A stretch of DNA of 58,920 nucleotides, from the NCBI GenBank assembly GCA_024637305.1, contig JAGXFI010000164.1, positions 1 to 58,920 of the forward strand, read 5' to 3'. Positions 1 to 11,241 of this stretch are shown piece by piece (position 1 is the first letter of the stretch; each line of letters starts with the position of its first letter). Origin of the DNA: Sulfitobacter sp. GTDB lineage: Bacteria > Pseudomonadota > Alphaproteobacteria > Rhodobacterales > Rhodobacteraceae. Below the pieces are notes generated by a model. That model did no database searches, was not told the origin of the DNA, and saw only the letters and a program-made list of their open reading frames with translations. A program made the translations under genes and the position numbers.

Positions 1-435
1 ATGCCCATCAAATACCTGCACACCATGGTGCGCGTCAAAGATCTGGAAAAATCCATCGAATTCTATGAAATGCTGGGGCTGGTCGAACGCCGCCGGATCG
101 AGAACGAGGGCGGACGGTTCACGCTGGTGTTCCTGTGCCCTCCCGGTCAGGCCGACGGCCATGCGGATGTGGAGCTGACGTATAACTGGGACGGCGATGA
201 CGCGCTGCCCTCGGACAGCCGCCATTTCGGGCATCTGGCCTACACGGTCGAGAATATCTACGACACCTGCCGCGATCTGCAATCCAAGGGCGTGACGATC
301 AACCGGCCGCCGCGCGACGGTCGCATGGCGTTTGTGCGCAGCCCTGACAATATCTCGGTCGAGCTGTTGCAGGAAGGTGATGCGCTGGCACCCGCAGAGC
401 CGTGGGCCAGCATGGAAAACACAGGCCACTGGTGA
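1..435 (+). CDS. gloA: lactoylglutathione lyase (glyoxalase I, VOC family)
   Basis: [35 protein letters not shown]...; glyoxalase I pattern. The window starts exactly at its ATG. Confidence 0.9.
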   Translation: MPIKYLHTMVRVKDLEKSIEFYEMLGLVERRRIENEGGRFTLVFLCPPGQADGHADVELTYNWDGDDALPSDSRHFGHLAYTVENIYDTCRDLQSKGVTINRPPRDGRMAFVRSPDNISVELLQEGDALAPAEPWASMENTGHW

Positions 436-1133
436 GGCTTCTCGCTGCCTTGCTCGCACTGCTTGCAGGGCCGGTAGCGGCGGCGGAATGCCGGTTGGCC
501 CTGGTGCTTGCGCTGGATGTTTCCAGTTCGGTGGACCCCCAAGAAGACAGGTTGCAGCGCGGCGGGACGGTCGCCGCGCTCATCTCTCCAGAGGTGGAGG
601 CCGCTTTCTTTGCCTCTGATCTGCCGGTTGCGTTGGCGGTTTACGAATGGTCCGGCCGTTATAACCAAGAGATCATTCTGGATTGGGTACTGATCCGCAA
701 CCGCGCGGATCTGGTCGCGGCGGCAGAGGTCGTGGCAGCATCCGAACGGTCTTATGCGGATTTTCCGACGGCGATGGGCTATGCGCTCGGGTTTGGCGCA
801 GGGATGCTGGAACGTGCGCCCGACTGTGTCCGGCAGGTCATCGACATGGCAGGCGACGGGCAGAATAACGAAGGCTTCCCGCCCTCCGCCGCCTACCGCG
901 AGTTTCCGTTTGACGGCGTCACGGTCAACGGATTGGTCGTGAACGCGGCGGATTTCGAAGGTGAAGTCGGGTTGATTGCGTTTTACAAATCACAGGTGCT
1001 GCACGGTCCGGGTGCATTTCTGGTGATCGCCGATGGCTTCGAGGATTACGAGCGCGCGATGCGCACGAAGCTGGAACGCGAATTGGCCCCGCCGGTCATT
1101 GGACGCGCTGGGGCAGCAGGGGGCGCCGGATGA
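432..1133 (+). CDS. DUF1194 (vWA-like) secreted protein, copy 1
   Basis: [21 protein letters not shown]...[12 protein letters not shown]; signal peptide. Likely GTG start at 432 overlapping the gloA stop (GTGA). Confidence 0.8.
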   Translation: MRLLAALLALLAGPVAAAECRLALVLALDVSSSVDPQEDRLQRGGTVAALISPEVEAAFFASDLPVALAVYEWSGRYNQEIILDWVLIRNRADLVAAAEVVAASERSYADFPTAMGYALGFGAGMLERAPDCVRQVIDMAGDGQNNEGFPPSAAYREFPFDGVTVNGLVVNAADFEGEVGLIAFYKSQVLHGPGAFLVIADGFEDYERAMRTKLERELAPPVIGRAGAAGGAG

Positions 1134-1831
1134 AAACGGCACTGGCCCTCGTCATGATGCTGTGGGGCACGCTGGCGCAGGCGCAATGCCGCCAGGCGCT
1201 GGCGCTGGGGCTGGACGTGTCGGGATCGGTCGATGCGCGCGAGTACCGTCTGCAACTGGACGGGCTGGCGTCGGCGCTTGAGGACGCAGAAGTGCGTGCC
1301 GCGTTGCTGGCGGTTCCGGATGCGCCGGTTTATTTGCTGGTTTATGAATGGAGCGGACCGGAGGATCAGGTAACGCTGTTGCCGTGGACGGCAATTGATT
1401 CCGTTTCGCTGGAACAGACAGTGGCGTTGCTACGTGCAACAGAGCGGCGCGTGGCAAGCCCCGGCACAGCGCTGGGTGTGGCTATGATGCTCGGCGCACG
1501 TCATCTGGCGGTGCAGGGTGATTGCTGGCGGCGCACGCTGGATATTTCGGGGGACGGCAAATCGAACCTCGGGCCGCGTCCACGGGATGTAAAGGCAGCC
1601 ATCGCCTCGAAAGGGATAACGATCAACGCGCTCGCGATCGGGGTCGACGATGCGGGGACCGGAGACATCAGGCAGGCCGAAATTTCTGAGCTGTCATCGT
1701 ATTTTCGCGCCGAAGTGATCGTCGGACCGGATGCTTTCGTTGTAACCTCGCTGGGGTTCGACGGTTATGCCGAGGCGATGCGGATCAAATTGCTGCGTGA
1801 ACTGGACGGGATGGTGATAGGATCACGGTGA
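1130..1831 (+). CDS. DUF1194 (vWA-like) secreted protein, copy 2
   Basis: QCRQALALGLDVSGSVDAREYRLQLDGL...LDISGDGKSN; paralogous to the preceding ORF, 4-bp ATGA overlap. Confidence 0.82.
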   Translation: MKTALALVMMLWGTLAQAQCRQALALGLDVSGSVDAREYRLQLDGLASALEDAEVRAALLAVPDAPVYLLVYEWSGPEDQVTLLPWTAIDSVSLEQTVALLRATERRVASPGTALGVAMMLGARHLAVQGDCWRRTLDISGDGKSNLGPRPRDVKAAIASKGITINALAIGVDDAGTGDIRQAEISELSSYFRAEVIVGPDAFVVTSLGFDGYAEAMRIKLLRELDGMVIGSR

Positions 1832-1849
1832 AGGCTGGGGAGCAGAGGG

Positions 1850-2353
1850 TCAGTAGATGTAGCGGATCTGGTCGGTCCAGTAGCGTTCCATCCGCTTGAG
1901 AGAATTGGTGATGTCGGCAACGCCTTGCGGACCCAGCACGCCCTTGTGTTCGAGCCCCTCGGCGTGACGCGCGAACAGGTCGGAGACGACGTCGCGAATG
2001 CCCCGGCCTTTTTCGGTCAGGCGGACCCGCACCGACCGGCGGTCGATCTCGCAACGCTGGTGGTGCATATAGCCCATTTCCACAAGCTTCTTGAGATTGT
2101 AGCTGACGTTGCTGCCTTGGTAGTAGCCGCGCGATTTCAACTCGCCCGCTGTTACCTCGTTGTCACCGATATTGAAAAGCAGCAGCGCCTGAACCGCATT
2201 GATCTCGAGCACGCCGACACGCTCGAACTCATCCTTGATCACGTCCAGCAGAAGCCGGTGCAGGCGTTCGACCAGCGATAGCGCCTCCAGATATCCGACC
2301 ATGAAGCCCTTTTCCGTCGGGCCCAGGGCAATGGGGTCTTGAATGCTCATCAA
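1850..2353 (-). CDS. MarR-family transcriptional regulator (LdtR-like, alphaproteobacterial)
   Basis: MarR winged-helix pattern ...VTAGELKSRGYYQGSNVSYNLKKLVEMGYMHHQRCEIDRRSVRVRLTEKG. Confidence 0.8.
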   Translation of the reverse strand: MMSIQDPIALGPTEKGFMVGYLEALSLVERLHRLLLDVIKDEFERVGVLEINAVQALLLFNIGDNEVTAGELKSRGYYQGSNVSYNLKKLVEMGYMHHQRCEIDRRSVRVRLTEKGRGIRDVVSDLFARHAEGLEHKGVLGPQGVADITNSLKRMERYWTDQIRYIY

Positions 2354-2461
2354 TTTCTCTCCAACTCGTTTTGCTGGATAGGAAAATGGCGAAAAAAGCA
2401 GAATATTTCGTTAAACGCGGCGGAGATTTTCGGCGCTTTGCAAACACCAATGAAGACGCGG

Positions 2462-4416
<1,955 letters not shown>

Positions 4417-4418
4417 AG

Positions 4419-4823
4419 ATGGCAGGAGACCTTCCGGACTATTATTTTCGTGTCCGAGAAAACGGCGCATTCGTTTTCCGCATGGACACCGGGAACCGCC
4501 AGCGCCGCATCGAAATGGACCAGATCGCCGTCGTGAATATTCGCAACGGCGAAATCAAGCCGCATGGCGGGCGCGATCTGTCGCAGGAGGATCTGCGGGT
4601 CATCAACGAATGGATGGAAAAGCGCGCCCGCGTTCTGGCGGCGCGCGATCTGGACGATATCCACCGTGCCGTTGATTATCTGAATCTTACGACCCATTGG
4701 GCGCAGTCGCGCGCAAGTGACGACGATCTGGAAAACGTTACTGACGCGTTGTTGCTGGCGATGCACGATCTGCGCACCGTGCTGGTGCGCAAGAAATCGG
4801 ACCGTTTGACCCGCAACGACTAA
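4419..4823 (+). CDS. conserved hypothetical protein
   Basis: 134-aa ORF immediately after aspC, same strand, normal protein composition. Confidence 0.65.
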   Translation: MAGDLPDYYFRVRENGAFVFRMDTGNRQRRIEMDQIAVVNIRNGEIKPHGGRDLSQEDLRVINEWMEKRARVLAARDLDDIHRAVDYLNLTTHWAQSRASDDDLENVTDALLLAMHDLRTVLVRKKSDRLTRND

Positions 4824-4856
4824 CCCCAAAAGTTGCTCTGCCTCGATCCAGGCGGA

Positions 4857-6215
4857 TCATGACCGGGCGAGTTCTGGCATGGTAACGGACCAGAACCGGA
4901 AGTTCAGCAACACCGCCGCGACGCCCAGACCGATCACCAGACCGCCCCACACGCCGATACCGCCAAAACCGAAGGTAAAGCCCAGAAGATAGGAACAGGG
5001 GACGCCGATCACCCAATAGCTGATTGCCGCAAAAATCATCGGAATCTGGGTATCTTGGACCCCGCGCAGCACGCCCAGCGCAATGACCTGTGCGCCGTCG
5101 ACCAACTGAAACAGGGCCGCCATGACCAACAGGCCGGTGCCGATCGCGAGGATCTGCGCGCGCGCGGGGTCGTCTTGTTGAATGAACGCAGAGATGAGCA
5201 GTTCAGGTGCCAGCATGAACAGCGCAATCGTGAGGCTGGCAAAGAAAATGGACAAGGCGGTGGACACCTTGGCCCCCCGCGCCAGATGCGCGACATCGCG
5301 GCGACCGTAGGCGTTGCCGGCGCGGATCGTGGCCACGTTGCTGAGCCCCAGATGGACCATGAAGGTAATCGACGCCAGCTGCACTGCAATGCCATGCGCG
5401 GCCAACGGCACGGTGCCCAGCCAGCCCATCATCATGGCGGAGGCAGCAAAAAGCCCGACTTCGCTCAGCGACGTCAGCCCGATTGGCCAGCCCAGCGCAA
5501 ACACGCGGCGCAGCATTTCGGTATCTGCGCGCCACAACCGCACAAAGATCTGGTGCTGCGGCAAAACGAAAAGCACATAGGCGACCACCCCAACAAGCGA
5601 CACGACCTGGGTGGTGACGGAAGCGACGGCGGCACCGACCACCCCCAGTTCCGGCGCGCCCCAGTTGCCAAAGATAAGCGCGTAATTCGCAAGGGCATTT
5701 GTTATCGCCGCGACGACAGTGATCCACAGCACAACCTGCGTACGCTCCAGCGCGGCAAGATAGGATTTCAGCACCATCACGAAAAGCGCAGGCACGATGC
5801 CCCAGCCTACGACGGCCAGATAGGCACCCGCGTCGGTCGCGATCTGTTCGCTCTGGCCCAGAAGGTCCAGAACGGGCCGCGCCCAGATCATCAGCGGCAG
5901 CGCACAGGCGGCAAAGCCGAGCGACAACCATAACCCCATCCGTGTCGCGCGGCGCACCGAGATTTCATCGTCTTCGGCCGCAAAGCTGGCGACCATCGGC
6001 ATGACCGCCCAGGCAAATCCCGAACCGAAGATGAACAACACAAAGAAATAGGTGGAAGCCAGCGTGACCGCCGCCAGTCCCTCGACCGAATACCAGCCCA
6101 TCATCACGGTATCCGTGACCCCGATCGCCATCTGCGCGAGGTGCCCGCCGATCAACGGCAAGCCCAGCGCCGAAATGGCGCGGATATGGGCGGGATAGGA
6201 CATACGTTTGGACAT
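4857..6215 (-). CDS. MATE-family efflux transporter (NorM-like)
   Basis: 452 aa, 12 hydrophobic segments; ALGLPLIGGHLAQMAIGVTDTVMMGW. Confidence 0.92.
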   Translation of the reverse strand: MSKRMSYPAHIRAISALGLPLIGGHLAQMAIGVTDTVMMGWYSVEGLAAVTLASTYFFVLFIFGSGFAWAVMPMVASFAAEDDEISVRRATRMGLWLSLGFAACALPLMIWARPVLDLLGQSEQIATDAGAYLAVVGWGIVPALFVMVLKSYLAALERTQVVLWITVVAAITNALANYALIFGNWGAPELGVVGAAVASVTTQVVSLVGVVAYVLFVLPQHQIFVRLWRADTEMLRRVFALGWPIGLTSLSEVGLFAASAMMMGWLGTVPLAAHGIAVQLASITFMVHLGLSNVATIRAGNAYGRRDVAHLARGAKVSTALSIFFASLTIALFMLAPELLISAFIQQDDPARAQILAIGTGLLVMAALFQLVDGAQVIALGVLRGVQDTQIPMIFAAISYWVIGVPCSYLLGFTFGFGGIGVWGGLVIGLGVAAVLLNFRFWSVTMPELARS

Positions 6216-6253
6216 ACCCTCCCCTTAGCCGTGGACCGCGTTCGTGAAAAGGG

Positions 6254-6505
6254 TCAGCGGCGGGCCAAATGAGCGGATTTGAACCTCTCGCCGTATTTCA
6301 GGCCATAGCCAATCGCGCGGTCGATGGCGATATGGGCAATCCAGATCAGCGCGACAGGCAGACTGGTCAGCAAGGCGAGCGCGGCCGTAAGGTACCTGTG
6401 CGCGATGTTGTAGCGGAGGGCAACCGCCCGGGGCCGGCAAGGGAGCCTGCCATTGCGATATCCGGTGCCAGGATAAGCGCAGGTTGCAACGCTGACCGCG
6501 CGGCG
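6254..6505 (-). pseudogene. decayed DUF4260-family membrane protein (N-terminus lost, frameshift)
   Basis: Minus-strand fragments in two frames: ALILAPDIAMAGSLAGP, then RAVALRYNIAHRYLTAALALLTSLPVALIWIAHIAIDRAIGYGLKYGERFKSAHLARR*. Frame change at the G/C run near 6425-6437. Confidence 0.65.
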
Positions 6506-6537
6506 TCAGGCTGTAAGAACAACAAGGGAGAACGGCA

Positions 6538-7410
6538 ATGAGGCAAGGATTCGAGACGCTGAACGGGCAGCCGTTCCACGTGCGCCGATGGGGTGACGCT
6601 GGCCTGCCAAGGCTGCTGATGCTGCACGGGTTTCCGGAATATGGCGGCGCTTGGGCAGAGCTCGCGGAAAAATTGTCAGCGCAGTATCACTGCATCGCAC
6701 CCGACCAGCGGGGCTATGGGCAAAGCTGGGCACCCGAAGGGACGGAGAATTACCGCATATCGGCATTGGTGTCGGATATGGCGGCGCTGATCGGCGATGA
6801 ACCCGTGATCGTGCTGGGGCATGATTGGGGGGCATCGGTGGCCTATGCGCTGGCAATATCACGGCCCGATCTCGTGGAACGGCTGATTATTATGAACGGC
6901 GTGCATCCGGTGCCTTTCCAGACGGCGATGGCGGCTGGCGGCGCACAGACGGAGGCATCGCAATATATCCACTTTCTGCGCCGCGAAGGGTCCGAAGACA
7001 TTCTGGCGGCGGACGGATTTGCCCGATTGCAGGCGCTTTTCTCGGCCAAAATGGATATGGGCTGGATGCAGGGCGACGTGTTGGAAGGCTACATACGTGC
7101 CTGGGGCGATACGGCCCGACTGGGGGCGATGATCAACTGGTATCGCGCGTCGACATTGCAAGTGGGCGAAGTGGGCAAACCTCTGGAGGGACTGCCGGAA
7201 TTCCCTGTCGACAAGCTTTGTATAGGGTGCCCGCACTTGCTGATCTGGGGTGTGGATGACACGGCCTTGTTGCCGGAAGCCACAAAAGGCCTGGAGAATT
7301 TCGCACCCGATCTCACGCGCGTTGAAATCGCAGGCGCGGATCATTGGCTGCATCACCAGAAACCCGATGAAGTGGCCCGGGTCATCCTCGATTGGTTGCC
7401 TTCGGCATAA
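6538..7410 (+). CDS. alpha/beta hydrolase (epoxide-hydrolase-like)
   Basis: LMLHGFPEYGGAWAELAEKL...PDQRGYGQSWAPEG...VLGHDWGASVAYALA. Confidence 0.9.
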   Translation: MRQGFETLNGQPFHVRRWGDAGLPRLLMLHGFPEYGGAWAELAEKLSAQYHCIAPDQRGYGQSWAPEGTENYRISALVSDMAALIGDEPVIVLGHDWGASVAYALAISRPDLVERLIIMNGVHPVPFQTAMAAGGAQTEASQYIHFLRREGSEDILAADGFARLQALFSAKMDMGWMQGDVLEGYIRAWGDTARLGAMINWYRASTLQVGEVGKPLEGLPEFPVDKLCIGCPHLLIWGVDDTALLPEATKGLENFAPDLTRVEIAGADHWLHHQKPDEVARVILDWLPSA

Positions 7411-7557
7411 CCCGTTGCGATCTGGCGACTGCTCCGTCGAGCACGGGGGCATCCCGGTCACCTGCGCTCGTGGCGCGGGCAAGACCCTTTGGCCCCTTTC
7501 CCTGCCCTTACCCCTCTGGCATAGTGCCCGCTAATCAAAAGCGAGCCAGAGCAGCCC

Positions 7558-9513
7558 ATGACCGACCTCCTTTCCGGCCAGAAATCCAGCGATTACGATG
7601 CTTCCTCCATCCAGGTGCTGGAGGATATGGAGCATGTCCGCCTGCGCCCCGGCATGTATATCGGCGGCAAGGACGACCGCGCGCTGCATCACATGGTGGC
7701 CGAAATCGTCGACAACTCGATGGACGAGGCTGTCGCGGGTCATGCCACGTGGATCGAACTGGAATTGCACGACAATGGTCATGTCACCGTGCGCGACAAC
7801 GGGCGCGGCATCCCCATCGATCCGCACCCCAAGGATCCGGCCAAGTCGGCCCTTGAGATCATCTTTTGTACGCTCAACGCGGGCGGCAAGTTTTCGGGTG
7901 ATTCCTATGAGACGTCCGGGGGCCTGCACGGGGTCGGATCATCGGTCGTCAACGCGCTGTCCGATCATCTGCGGGTCGAGGTCGCGCGCAACCGCGAGCT
8001 TTTTGCGATGGAGTTTTCGCGCGGGTTGCCACAGGGCAAGCTGGAAAAGATCGGCGCGGCACCGAACCGTCGCGGCACGGCCGTTACATTCCACCCCGAT
8101 CCGGAAATCTTCGGATCGCTCAAATTGCGCCCGGCGCGGCTGTTTGCGATGGCGCGGTCCAAGGCCTATCTGTTTTCCGGCGTTGAAATCCGATGGAAAT
8201 CGGCACTGGAGGATGGCGACACACCGATGGAGGCGTCCTTCCATTTCCCCGGTGGCTTGTCGGATTACCTGAACGAAACGCTTGGCGGATCGACGACCTA
8301 TGCGGACGCACCCTTCGGCGGTTTGGTGGATTTCAAGGACAAGTTCAACGTCCCCGGAAAGGTCGAATGGGCAATCAACTGGACGCCGTCGCGCGACGGA
8401 TTCATCCAGTCTTATTGCAACACGATCCCCACACCTGAAGGCGGCACGCACGAGGCCGGTTTTTGGGCTGCAATCCTGAAAGGGATCAAGGCCTACGGAG
8501 AACTCGTCGGCAACCGCAAGGCCGCCACGATCACACGCGAAGACCTGATAACCGGCGGCTGCGCGCTGGTGTCGTGCTTTATCCGCGAGCCGGAATTCGT
8601 CGGCCAGACCAAGGACCGGCTAGCCACAACCGAGGCACAGCGCATGGTCGAGAACGCGGTGCGTGACCATTTCGACAACTGGCTGGCAGCGGATACGAAA
8701 TCCGCGGGGGCGATTCTCGATTTTCTGGTGCTGCGTGCCGAAGAACGCCTGCGCCGCCGGCAGGAAAAAGAGACAGCGCGTAAGACGGCGACGAAAAAGC
8801 TGCGGTTGCCGGGTAAATTGACCGATTGTACGTCAAAGACCCGTGAGGGTACCGAATTGTTCATCGTGGAGGGTGATTCAGCGGGCGGGTCCGGCAAGGG
8901 CGCGCGCAACCGGAACAATCAGGCGCTACTGCCGCTCAAGGGCAAGATATTGAACGTGCTGGGCGCGGCCTCCGGCAAGCTCAACACCAATGCCGAGATT
9001 TCCGACCTCTGCGAGGCGCTTGGTGTCGGGATGGGGACGAAATTCAAGCTAGACGATCTGCGCTATGACAAGATCATCATCATGACGGACGCGGATGTTG
9101 ACGGCGCGCATATCGCGGCGTTGCTGATGACGTTCTTCTTCACCCAGATGCGCCCGATGATCGACGCGGGGCACCTGTATCTGGCCTGCCCGCCGCTCTA
9201 CCGCCTGACGCAGGGCCCGCGGCGGGTCTATGTGGCGGATGACGCGGAAAAGAATCGCCTGCTAGAGGTGGGACTCGGCGGCAAGGGCAAGATCGACGTG
9301 CAACGATTCAAGGGTCTGGGCGAGATGGACGCGAAGGACCTCAAGGAGACGACGATGGACCCCGCCACCCGCAAGCTGATCCGCGTGACGGTGGACGAAG
9401 ACCTGCCCGGAGAGACCGGCGATCTGGTGGAACGGCTGATGGGCAAGAAGCCGGAACTGCGGTTCCAGTATATTCAGGAAAACGCGCGGTTCGTAGAGGA
9501 GCTGGATGTCTGA
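7558..9513 (+). CDS. parE: DNA topoisomerase IV subunit B
   Basis: VRLRPGMYIGGKDDRALHHMVAEIVDNSMDEA...EGDSAGGSGKGARNRNNQALLPLKGKILN...MTDADVDGAHI. Confidence 0.95.
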   Translation: MTDLLSGQKSSDYDASSIQVLEDMEHVRLRPGMYIGGKDDRALHHMVAEIVDNSMDEAVAGHATWIELELHDNGHVTVRDNGRGIPIDPHPKDPAKSALEIIFCTLNAGGKFSGDSYETSGGLHGVGSSVVNALSDHLRVEVARNRELFAMEFSRGLPQGKLEKIGAAPNRRGTAVTFHPDPEIFGSLKLRPARLFAMARSKAYLFSGVEIRWKSALEDGDTPMEASFHFPGGLSDYLNETLGGSTTYADAPFGGLVDFKDKFNVPGKVEWAINWTPSRDGFIQSYCNTIPTPEGGTHEAGFWAAILKGIKAYGELVGNRKAATITREDLITGGCALVSCFIREPEFVGQTKDRLATTEAQRMVENAVRDHFDNWLAADTKSAGAILDFLVLRAEERLRRRQEKETARKTATKKLRLPGKLTDCTSKTREGTELFIVEGDSAGGSGKGARNRNNQALLPLKGKILNVLGAASGKLNTNAEISDLCEALGVGMGTKFKLDDLRYDKIIIMTDADVDGAHIAALLMTFFFTQMRPMIDAGHLYLACPPLYRLTQGPRRVYVADDAEKNRLLEVGLGGKGKIDVQRFKGLGEMDAKDLKETTMDPATRKLIRVTVDEDLPGETGDLVERLMGKKPELRFQYIQENARFVEELDV

Positions 9514-9600
9514 GGCGGGTCGAGGTTTACGGTAAGCTTTCCGCAGCTTCTTCATCTGAACAGTCAAAAGAAACATATATTTGGCGCGGCAGGGATGACC

Positions 9601-10074
9601 TTATGTTGCGCCCTGCGAACGGGCGTACTGGGTTTGCTGGACCAGTCCGCAGCCCCGTACCGGACGAAGCCGGTCATAAACGATGTGAAAAACGTAGGTG
9701 TATGCCGTATAGGTCAACGTCAGCCCGAGGTTGAAGGACAGCGCACCCCAAAGCGTATGGCCGCCGACCCAGATGAGGATCGGACATGTCATCGACACGG
9801 CTGAGACTTCGTGCAGCGTCGCGTGAAGTATCCGCAGATTGTGCGGCCGGTCGCTTGCCAGTCTGCCGGTGCAGGCATGCTCGATGAAATCGAACAATGT
9901 GTTGTAGATCGGGGCCCAGACCAGAATGACCATCGACAGCAAAGCTATCAGCGCAAACCCCTTGCCGATGGAACTGCCGGCGAAATAGGCGTAGGACGGT
10001 GCCACGAGCGTGATACCGACCGCTTCGAAAGTTAACGTCTGAATGATACGTTCCTTCACGGACCTCAGCTTCAT
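9601..10074 (-). CDS. PACE-family efflux transporter (two bacterial transmembrane pair repeats)
   Basis: MKLRSVKERIIQTLTFEAVGITLVAPSYAYFAG...LVWAPIYNTLFDFIEH...RPHNLRILHATLHEVSAV; GAGGAGG ribosome site before the Met at 10074. Confidence 0.85.
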   Translation of the reverse strand: MKLRSVKERIIQTLTFEAVGITLVAPSYAYFAGSSIGKGFALIALLSMVILVWAPIYNTLFDFIEHACTGRLASDRPHNLRILHATLHEVSAVSMTCPILIWVGGHTLWGALSFNLGLTLTYTAYTYVFHIVYDRLRPVRGCGLVQQTQYARSQGAT

Positions 10075-10307
10075 GGCTTCCCTCCTCATTGCGTCATTGA
10101 CGAAGGAGGGCGGACGGATCAGAGAATTGGCGTCAAAAAGCCGCCGGGTCCGCTTCGATCACGATCATTCCTCCAATGACCTTCGCATATAGGAGGATCA
10201 GCACGGGTCTGGCTGTGAAGTGGGTCACATTGAGCTAGGCTTTCTCCGATGAACAGGAGCACGCGCGCCTTCATGGAAGGAAGGCACGCCGCCTCTTTGG
10301 CAAGCTG

Positions 10308-10706
10308 CTACTGCTGTATCTGCCGCAAAAACGCCACCAGATCGACGATGGGACGGCTGGTCATGATCGGCTGGCCGGTTTCGGCCTTCAGAGGCGTATC
10401 GTTGCCTTCAAAGAACGGACCATAGATGGGCATGGGCGATCCGTGACTGACAAGCGGATCGCGACCATCGGTGCGCATCACGACGCGAACCACCGGAAAG
10501 ACGCCATCATTGCGGGCGGACAGGGTGTTCAGCGCGGGCGGTTGCAGCACCAGCGCAGGGGCCATCGGTCCGTTGCCTTGTGCATCCGCGCCATGGCATG
10601 TGGCGCAATGGCGCGCGTAGAGATCAGCACCGGCACCGGCGTCTTGTGCCGTCGCGGGGGCCGCCCAGATCAGCACAGTCGCGCAGATTGTAAAAAAGCG
10701 TTTCAT
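10308..10706 (-). CDS. class I c-type cytochrome, periplasmic
   Basis: Signal peptide, CATCHG haem motif. Confidence 0.88.
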   Translation of the reverse strand: MKRFFTICATVLIWAAPATAQDAGAGADLYARHCATCHGADAQGNGPMAPALVLQPPALNTLSARNDGVFPVVRVVMRTDGRDPLVSHGSPMPIYGPFFEGNDTPLKAETGQPIMTSRPIVDLVAFLRQIQQ

Positions 10707-10762
10707 CTCGTTGCTCCATTCGTGTCCTCATTGCATAGTGGCGCGGTTCGGGGTGAACTGCC

Positions 10763-10776
10763 CTGACCTAGATCAA
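10763..10776. promoter_or_regulatory. candidate FnrL/FNR-like site CTGACCTAGATCAA
   Basis: 13/14 match to TTGACCTAGATCAA-type box, 57-70 bp upstream of the cytochrome c start. Confidence 0.45.
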
Positions 10777-10800
10777 TCGGCACTCTTGCAGGATACCATC

Positions 10801-11202
10801 ATGACCCCCGCCTTTGCCCAGACTTTTTTGACCGATAACTTCGCCCCCTGGGTGCGGGCGCTGGATCTGACCGTGGCCGAAATCGGGGTCGCGCAGACGG
10901 TACTGAGCATGCCCATCACCCCCGATCTGAACCGCACCGGCGGGATCGTTTCGGGGCAGGCGCTGACGGCGCTTGGCGATACGGCGATGGTGCTGGCGTG
11001 TTGCGGGCATTTGGGAGAGTTCGTGCCGGTGGGCACCGTGACGCTCGACACGCAATTCCTGCGACCAGCCTCCGGCAGCCAGATCCGGGCCGAAGCGGAG
11101 GTGACGCGCGCGGGGCGCACGATGCTGTTTGCGCGCTGCACCCTGATTGCGGAGCCTTCGGGCAAACCGGTGGCGATGGTGACGGCGACCTTTGCGCGTT
11201 AG
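10801..11202 (+). CDS. PaaI-family (hot-dog fold) thioesterase
   Basis: DLNRTGGIVSGQALTALGDTAMVLA...GTVTLDTQFLRPA; start MTPAFAQTF. Confidence 0.85.
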   Translation: MTPAFAQTFLTDNFAPWVRALDLTVAEIGVAQTVLSMPITPDLNRTGGIVSGQALTALGDTAMVLACCGHLGEFVPVGTVTLDTQFLRPASGSQIRAEAEVTRAGRTMLFARCTLIAEPSGKPVAMVTATFAR

Positions 11203-11241
11203 GGGCTTGAAGGTACGTGACAAAGCGGGGCTAATGCGCGC

